Part shown: positions 57,701-64,000 of the stretch, in pieces
Layout of the letters: every line of letters begins with the position of its first letter
Numbering within the stretch: position 1 is the first letter of the stretch
Made by a program: the position numbers and the translations under genes
NCBI GenBank assembly: GCA_017590115.1
Contig: JAGGNK010013559.1
Coordinates: 2,856,305 to 2,920,304, forward strand
Source of the DNA: Montifringilla adamsi
Lineage: Eukaryota; Chordata; Aves; Passeriformes; Passeridae
Reading direction: 5' to 3'
Length of the DNA stretch: 64,000 nucleotides
Notes under the pieces: generated by a model
The model's input: the letters and a program-made list of their open reading frames with translations, nothing else
What the model was told of the DNA's origin: nothing
Databases searched by the model: none

Positions 57701-60700
57701 AAGGTAAACTCCAGCCAGCTGTCCCAGAGGATCCAGAGTGGGGCTACCCCAGCTCCAGGAGCTGTTTAGAGATGGGGGAGCCCTTAAGGGCACTGGGGAT
57801 CCAAGGGCTCAACCCTTCACCTCTTCTTGCCACTCAAGTGATGCTCAGGCCAGGCAACACCACAAGCCCCCAGGCAGGGACCAGCCATCCATTCCAGTCC
57901 TGCACACCTAAATATTCTGCTTTTCTGCTTCCAGACCCAAACCAGCCCAGCAACACCGGTCCTGTGGTGCAGGAGCCCTGGGAAGAGCAGCCACAGGCTG
58001 GGAAGAGAAGCACTGCTCTTCCTGAGTGCATGACCAGATCAGCTCCTCACAAACCAACCCCAACCTCCGGTTGTGCAAAGTTTCTGGTGCACAATCTGCA
58101 ATTCTGCCTAAAGGAAGAAAAACAGAAGCTTTTAACCATAAACCGTTGCCACACTTCCTGTTGTACAGGGACAGGATGAAACGAGCTGGTAACAAAACCT
58201 CATCTCTGCTCTGCACCTCAGCCCTGCTGGGCCTGCAGCTTTCCTGGAAAACAGGGATGGGCCAGCTCAGGCAGCTGGGGGACCAGCTGGGCAGTGGCCT
58301 CAGCACAGGACATTGGTGTGGCAGCCAGAGGATGGACATTGGTGTGGCAGCCAGAGGATGGACACAGGACATTGGTGTGGCAGCCAGAGGATGGACACAG
58401 GACATTGGTGTGGCAGCCAGAACAGGCACATACCCTGTGCCACCCTCCTGTGTGAGCAGCAGGAAAGCCACGGGCAGCCCGAGCTGCCAGGAGAGCCCCA
58501 CGCCTGCCCATGGAAATCCTGCACCAGCACTTGGACAGGAGTGAAGCACTGGCAGCTCGCTGGCCTCACCCAGACTCCAGGTGGAGGCTTTGCCAGCTTG
58601 GGACACTGCCATGAACCAGCTGGAGAGCAGTGGTGGCTGCAGTGACACAGGGACACACAGGCTGCCAGGACAGTCTGGGCACGGGGATTTGGGACATCCA
58701 GACCCGCTGTGCCTCCCCCCGACCTCCAGAAGCCACACTGCTGCTCAGCTGTAAGAAATCCCGATTGTAAGGAATGACTGCAGCCGCAGCTGGCACACGG
58801 GCTAATGCTCCACGGGACAAAGGCTGCCCGGGACCAGGGCAGGACCGTGGCACACAAAGCCCATGGCCCGGGGCTGGGCAGGATTCACCACCCGGCCCCC
58901 TCTGTGCAAGCCAGCACTCAGCTAATGAGCTGTAAACTCCTGCCAGGCTTTTATGGACAGCCCAGGGGCCATCGAGATGATGGTGACAGCTCTCAAAGGA
59001 GTTCTAAGCCAAGAGAGGCAACAAGGAAACCTCCTGTGACAGATATTGCCATTTACAAGGATGCCAGGAGAAACACACCCCACATTCAAAGAGCACACTC
59101 CCTACAACATCTCACCTTCTCAAGTCAACTCCCAACTTAAAAACCTTTAAAAACCTTTAAAGTGCAGCAGCTCTGCACCACACTGGACCCTGTTTTTGGG
59201 AATACCAGCTCCAGGTGGGACCCAGGAGCTGTCCCACCTCAGTCCCACTCCAGGAGCTGCTGTGTGGTCCCAGCCTGGAGGACCAGCAGCTCAGGAACTG
59301 GGGCTTTACCAGCAAACCAGGCATGGGAAAGCAGCAGAGGCAGAAAGTCTGAGTGTGGGGGACACTCCCTGGAGGCAGGGCCACCTCCCTGCAGCCCCAG
59401 GGCCACCATCCCTGCAGCCCCAGGAACACCATCCCTGCAGCCCAAAGGACACCATCCATGCAGCCCCAGGAACACCATCCCTGCAGCCCCTGGAACACCA
59501 TCCCTGCAGCCCCAGGAACACCATCCCTGCAGCCCCTGGAACACCATCCCTGCAGCCCAAAGGACACCATCCTTGCAGCCCCTGGAATACCATCCCTGTA
59601 GCCCCTGGAACACCATCCCTGCAGCCCCAGGAACACCATCCATACAGCCCCTGGAACACCATCCCTGCAGCCCCAGGAACACCATCCCTGCAGCCCCAGG
59701 GACACCATCCTTGCAGCCCCAGGAACACCATCCCTGCAGCCCCAGGAACACCATCCCTGCCCTTCATCCCCAGTCAGTTCTCCTCCCCAGCTCTCTCATT
59801 AATGAATTTGCAGAGCAGAGCTCTGGGGATGGATCTGGCCCAGCATCACCACATTCTTGGCAGTCTGATCTCAGGCAGGAGTGTCCAAGTCCTCCCTGGT
59901 GTGCTTGGGCACAGCTCCATCCCCTTTTCCACCAGCCAGGCTGGGACAACTCGCATTCCCAAACCCAAGCTCTCCCTTTGGCTCCTTGTTCAGACTGCAG
60001 GAGCAATTCAGAGACCTCCTCTGAAGGGATTTTATGAGCTGGGCCATCAATCCTCAATTTTTCTGCTTATTAAGGAAAGATTTGTCTTAAAACACCAGAA
60101 AACAAAGCCTGGAGAAGCACATCTGAGTGTCCCTGGCTGTGGAGCTGCAGCTCAGAGCAGCATCACCTGTGACCACAAACACAGCCCAGCACAACGACTG
60201 GAAATAAATGTGAATGCTCCAGATTTGAGTCAGAAATGTGAGAACCAACAGCTCAGATCTGTAAATCCAGCTGCAGCAGGGAGTGGTGACAGCTTGGGGA
60301 CACTGGGGACAGAGTTGTCACCAGAGCTGGGACATGTCTGCTCTCACAGAGCTCTCCATCCCTGAACAACACCCAACACTTCCCCTTCAACACCCACTCC
60401 CAGGGTTCACAGCACTAAATTGGAAAAGGCTCCACTGCTCCAGCACAGACAGGCAGGGGAGAGAATCATACAGGAGATCTGGACTGAAAGAAAAAAACCC
60501 AAAAAACCTTATATACCCCCAACATTTCCCTCCCTTTGAGAAATTCAGATGAGGTGCTGTGGTTTGCTTTGGGGTTCAGAGGAAAAGGCAGCAGACAGGG
60601 GAAAGGGATGGCTTCTGCATTTCAGAGAGGTTACAGCAAGTGAAGACAGGCTCAGTGTTTTGATTGCCATGGAGATTTCACTTAGAAACCGATTTTCCTG

Positions 60701-63259
60701 CCACATCTCAGCTCAGCACTGAGAGCTGACAAGGTCCTCACAGGGAGCTGCATCTCAGGGGGCTCCAGGCTGGAGCTTCTCTGCATTGCAGCAGGCTGGC
60801 CATGCCCAGGCTGCCCACCCAGCCCCAGCTGATTCCCTGCACCCCACAAACCCACGCTGGGCACCAGCAGCTCTGGGACTGTGGGCAAGGCTGGGTGGGA
60901 TCTTGGAGATGCCTTCATCCAGCCCTTGCTTGGGTTCTGCCCCTCCTGTGCTTCCCAGCCCTGGACATTCCCTTGCCCCCTTCCCTCTCTCTCATCAGCC
61001 ACTGATGCAGGACTCCAAAGGCAATTCTGCAGAGTTTTAAGCAATCAGGCTTCAGGCAGAAGCCACTGAAGCCATTCAGCTGGAGAGACCCAAAAAATGC
61101 AAAGTAATGGATCTCCAGGGATGGGGTCACATCTGAGATCTAAACCAGCTCTCTGTTAATGAAGAGTGATTTCCCTGATGGTTCTGAAAATAAAAAGGAA
61201 TTACAGCATTCCTAGAAAGAGGCTCTTCAGACTAATACAGTTGTTTCAATCACAAAAATGGTTTCTGTAATCCTACAGATCAAATCCCACTCCCTTAAGT
61301 GCCATGCAGTGGCCTGCGTGTCCCCTCCTACCCACCCACACCTCATTTCCTCCCCAGAGATGCTTCCTGTGTCTTTCAGGACATGTTATCCATATTAATC
61401 CCTAAGTTATCCATATTTATCTTCCTCCTGCCCAGAGCAGGCCCTGCCCTGCTGCCAGCCCTGCCCTGGGCTCAGGAATCACTCCTGGCACCCCAGGATG
61501 GACAATCAGCACCACCCCAAACACATCCACCAGGAAAACTCACTCTGGGGTCTCAGCTGATGTTTCCACCCTGTGGCCAGGAGCAGGTGGTGAAAAACAG
61601 AGCTGTTGTCACACACAGCTCTTGCAGGGGTGGAAATGTTCCACATTCAATAATTACCACTTTAATAAGGTGCCAAGTTGAAAAGAGAGGACAGGGAGTG
61701 AATCAAAACCCAAGAAAGATGTCAACCACCTCCTCAGTGTCCACCAGCACCTCTTCCTCCTGCAGAACCTGCACCACCACCAACCTCAGACAAGCCATGA
61801 ACCCCCCCAAAATCTTCCTCCACCAAGGCCTGAGCACGGTTTCCACTCTGAGAATCCACCTCCTCACGCAGCCCCATTACACAACACCAGCTGGGCTCAG
61901 GTTAGTGCGTGTGGGGTTGTTTTTCTCATGCACAGGAACCATTTCCTCCCCACAACACCAAACCCCTGAAAGGCTCCATCTTCTGTGGCAGCCTGAGCTC
62001 TGCCACCCACGCTGGTCACATCCAGGTGAGGGCAAAAAGGGGCTGCAGCAGCTCCTGACCCCTCTGGGAGGGAGAAATCCCAAAGAGCAACAGCCCCAGG
62101 CTGATTTCCAGAGGTGCCCCAGGATCTGCAGTGCCCTGGCTCAAACAGAGCAGCTCTGGCTGCACCAGCACCCCAATCTCCTCCATCTCCTACACAAATG
62201 AATCATCAAATGACATTTAAAAACCAGCAGTACGTGTCTGTTAATCATAGTGAGAGGGAGCTGCTGGCTAGCGGGGAATATCCCATCTTAAATCATTTCT
62301 GCAGAGAAATTCAATAAAATTCCCAGCTGACTGAAGCAGCCCCCCCTGCCCAAGGAGAGCCCTTGGAGCTGCTGCAGGAAGCTGAACCCCAGAGCACCTG
62401 CTGAGGGTTGCAGCTCTGCAGCCTCAGGTGCAAATACGGGAGGATTTTAAGCGAAAAAGCTGCTCCCTGGGCCAGATTTGATATCTGGGTGCTGCAGGGC
62501 TCTTGTTCCCGTGTGAAACTCCCACTTCTGCAGCAGCACCTTCTCCTTTTATGCTCAGCTCTAGTCGGGGCCCCAAAGTTCATGACAGGGATTTTTAATT
62601 ATTTTTTTTTTTAACAGACATTTAAAAACTGTGAAGCAGCGTCGTTAATGCTGCTGAGACACAAATCTCATCCTGGGTGAAACACTGCCCAGCCAAACCC
62701 TCTGTCCTCCTCCGAGGCAGGCACACATCGCCCCAGGCTCCCAGAAAAGGACCACATTCACCACCGCGTTGATCAGTTCACAGATCAATTCCGCCCTGAA
62801 CTTTCCTATCCACCCCACAGGTGCAATTTTCACCCACGGTGCAGATTCTGCAGGGCCAGACCCGCCGGGGAGCCTGACCCGCGGCTGCCAGCTGCCTAAA
62901 AAGGATTTCACCTAACGCTGAACACACACACACCAGAGCCGGCTCCTCCGGGAACGGGGAACGCGGCGTGGAAAAGGCTGAGAAAAACCCCCAGCGGGGC
63001 AAACCCCGCAGAGGAAAGGGCAGGAACCCCTCCTGGCCGGCAGCTGTGTCCTGAGCCCTGTCCCAGCTCCTTTTTGGCAGCCCCGCAGCCAAACGTGCGG
63101 CAGCCCCGCATCCCCGGCCCTGCGCACGAGTTGCGTTACCTTGGCAGGGACCTTGCTCTGCGCGCTGCGGAAGAAGGAGGTTTTGGCCGTGAAAAAGCAA
63201 TCCTCGAGGTCTTCATCCAAGCTGCAGTAGCCGCTGCTCATGCTGCTGCCGATGGTCAT
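51729..63259 (-). CDS. RASSF5: Ras association domain family member 5, short RAPL/NORE1B-type form, complete
   Basis: RASSF5 is a Ras/Rap1-GTP effector. The short form (RAPL) links Rap1 to integrin activation in lymphocytes, and its SARAH helix binds MST1/2. Five coding exons: 63259-63140, 54166-54053, 53213-52916, 52581-52466, 51881-51729, all GT-AG, with matching phases, totalling 801 nt = 266 residues plus TAA (human short form 265). The start [20 protein letters not shown] matches the human short isoform, not the long NORE1A with its C1 zinc finger. Exon 2 gives [20 protein letters not shown]. The RA domain spans about residues 120-213 ([20 protein letters not shown] ... [17 protein letters not shown] ... 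FALF). The SARAH domain is about 214-262 ([20 protein letters not shown]), end ARGKPG. The long-isoform first exons would lie beyond base 64000. It converges with EIF2D. Confidence 0.97.
54880..55070 (-). mobile_element. Degenerate CR1-type fragment
   Basis: The reverse complement of a CR1-like 3' region is suggested by AATCACAGAGTCATTGAGGT, GAACACTTCCAGGGATGGTG, TTCCACCACTTCCCCC and TATCCAGTCCAAACCTCCCC. It is diverged. Confidence 0.7.
55677..55864. repeat. Minisatellite, about 31-bp unit x 6
   Basis: Units of GGCACC(C/T)AGGGGACAGC followed by (A/T)GTGACACTG(A/G)GGT. It immediately precedes a CR1 copy. Confidence 0.93.
55890..56195 (+). mobile_element. CR1 LINE 3' fragment
   Basis: Landmarks: ACATGGAGTGACAGGACAAG, CAGGGTGCCCAGAGAAGCTG, GTCCAAGGCCAGGCTGGAGC and CTTTCCAACCCAAAGCATTC, ending TATGAC. 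Confidence 0.92.
56232..56442 (+). mobile_element. CR1 LINE 3' fragment
   Basis: A second copy of a different subtype follows within about 40 bp: GAAAGGGTGATAAAGTTCTG, GGATGTGGCACTGGGTGCC, TCTCTTCCAACCTGGTCATT and a tail of ATTCTGTGAATTCTCTGAAT. Confidence 0.92.
56873..57170. repeat. (ATCC)n tetranucleotide array with higher-order units
   Basis: About 300 bp of CCATCCATCC with interspersed GGATCCATCATCCCT breaks that recur, and a CCCTCCCTCC end. It lies in RASSF5 intron 1. Confidence 0.97.
58305..58430. repeat. Minisatellite, about 33-bp unit x 4
   Basis: Units of GGACATTGGTGTGGCAGCCA followed by GAGGATGGACACA start at about 58311, 58337, 58370 and 58404. Confidence 0.93.
59377..59765. repeat. 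Minisatellite, 23-bp unit x about 16
   Basis: Tandem CACCATCCCTGCAGCCCC plus (A/T)GGAA. The unit length is not a multiple of three, so every frame is open with a 23-residue period, giving long false ORFs on both strands. Confidence 0.96.
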
Positions 63260-63620
63260 GGGAGCCGGGCAGAGGCGAGGGGCTGCGGGCGAGCCGGGGG
63301 GCTCGGGGGGCCGGCGAGCATCGAGCCCCGCGCTCACATCCCCGGCTCGCCGCTCATCTGCGACAGCTCCTTCTGCTCATCCTGCCCAGCTATTCCCGCT
63401 TGCCAGGCAGCCCTGCCGGGTAACCCTTCCCTCGCCTCGCCTCCCGCTCCCGCCTCCCTGCGCAGCGGCGCTGGAGCAGCATGGAAGGGGCAGAGCTCCC
63501 AGTTCGCTCCCAGTTCGCTCCCAGTTCGCTGCCGCTCCGCTCGCCGCTCCCGGGGGTGCCCGCGCAGCAGCAGCAGCAGCAGCAGCATCGCCTCCCCTTC
63601 CTGCCCTCGCCTCGCACTGC
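63260..63620 (-). promoter_or_regulatory. RASSF5: RASSF5 short-isoform 5' UTR/promoter, CpG-rich
   Basis: A GC- and CpG-rich block lies upstream of the RASSF5 short-form ATG. It includes an 11-bp repeat (CCCAGTTCGCT x 3, about 63496-63531) and (CAG)7 at 63565-63585, CTG on the transcribed strand. It fits an internal alternative promoter, since the long-form exons must lie further right. Confidence 0.55.
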
Positions 63621-64000
63621 CGCAGCCCGGCCACTTCCTCTTGCAGAATTTGTGGCCCCGCTCGCAGCAGAGGTGCTGGGCTTGGCCCCGGCCCCTGAGG
63701 AGCCCTGGCAGCGCCTTGGAGAGCCAAAACGCGGTGCCACGGAGGGCTGCGGGGTGCTCGGTGCCTGCTCGAGCATCCCCGGGAGTGCCGTGGCTCCACC
63801 GGGGGGAATCGGGGTGGTGGGGATGCAGCTCAGACCCCCTCGGGGTGCCAGAGCCCCTGGCCGTCACCAGTGGGTGCCTCTCCATCCTGCAGCTGATTTC
63901 AGAGCAGCAGGAGCAATTTCAGCTTTGACTGCAGCCCAGGAAAAAGCTTCAGCTCCTGGCTGCTGCTTTTACAGCAGCCGTGACCTTCCTGCTTGGTGGA
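63621..64000. other. RASSF5: Unassigned right edge
   Basis: GC-rich sequence with no conserved coding segment. It is probably upstream flank of the short-form promoter and intron of the long RASSF5 form. Confidence 0.4.

Larger units (their letters stand above)
54167..63139 (-). other. RASSF5: RASSF5 intron 1 of the short form
   Basis: A 9 kb intron from a GTAACG donor (63139) to a GATTGCAG acceptor (54167). It holds three CR1 fragments and four minisatellites, listed separately. No conserved coding segment was seen. Confidence 0.85.

Noticed and set aside
59157..60365. Repetitive ORFs on both strands (up to about 390 codons) resembling a proline-rich protein
   Set aside because: A 23-bp array makes all frames open with the same repeat. 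There is no codon bias or start context, and they lie within the RASSF5 intron.
63565..63585. (CAG)7 as a possible expandable coding repeat
   Set aside because: It lies upstream of the RASSF5 start codon, is short, and is non-coding in the supported gene model.
1..64000. tRNA, rRNA, and intact retroviral or LINE coding genes
   Set aside because: I saw no cloverleaf-type gene, rRNA segment, or gag/pol/env or reverse transcriptase motif. The transposon remains are short 3' CR1 fragments and LTR-like pieces.

Overview
This window looks like nuclear DNA from a bird, probably a songbird. At least fifteen fragments of the avian CR1 LINE family are present, several ending in the usual ATTCTGTG-type tail. 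The sequence also has small introns, GC-rich promoters and many short minisatellites, as gene-dense avian microchromosomes do. Two runs of N (3583-3687 and 22046-22229) are assembly gaps, both inside tandem repeats. No operons, CRISPR arrays, phage or prokaryotic features are present.

Four vertebrate protein-coding genes can be supported by conserved protein segments joined at consensus splice sites. Their order and relative orientation match what I know of human 1q32.1 (RASSF5 - EIF2D - DYRK3 - MAPKAPK2). From left to right: (1) MAPKAPK2, minus strand: only coding exon 1 (ending at 15234) lies here. Bases 1-15233 are the start of its first intron and hold only repeats. (2) An intergenic stretch of about 16 kb, with CR1 fragments, an LTR-like repeat and a large compound minisatellite with a gap. 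(3) DYRK3, minus strand: a large kinase-domain exon (32469-34034) and an upstream exon (37814-37925). Its first exon is not resolved and may lie in the GC-rich region near 38.3-38.6 kb. (4) EIF2D, plus strand, complete: 15 coding exons from 40667 to 48199 giving 599 residues, with polyadenylation signals at 48374-48391. (5) RASSF5, minus strand: the complete short (RAPL/NORE1B-type) coding form, 5 exons from 63259 down to 51729, 266 residues. Its probable 3' UTR runs to about 48975, so RASSF5 and EIF2D converge tail to tail about 0.6 kb apart. DYRK3 and EIF2D diverge from a 2-3 kb region packed with GC-rich tandem repeats.

The genes are not an operon and work separately. MAPKAPK2 is a stress kinase downstream of p38, DYRK3 is a dual-specificity kinase, EIF2D is a non-canonical initiation and recycling factor, and RASSF5 is a Ras/Rap effector that binds MST kinases.

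The most interesting observations are local. MAPKAPK2 exon 1 has no ATG in any minus-strand frame for about 600 bp upstream of the kinase domain. EIF2D has a short upstream ORF with two in-frame ATGs. A decayed copy of the 3' end of EIF2D exon 12, with its splice donor, sits inside intron 12. The EIF2D intron 13 minisatellite repeats an acceptor-like motif right up to the real splice acceptor. A roughly 0.6 kb composite unit occurs as two direct copies flanking DYRK3. An LTR-like repeat is tandemly duplicated and recurs in inverted orientation. I found no convincing new gene system.
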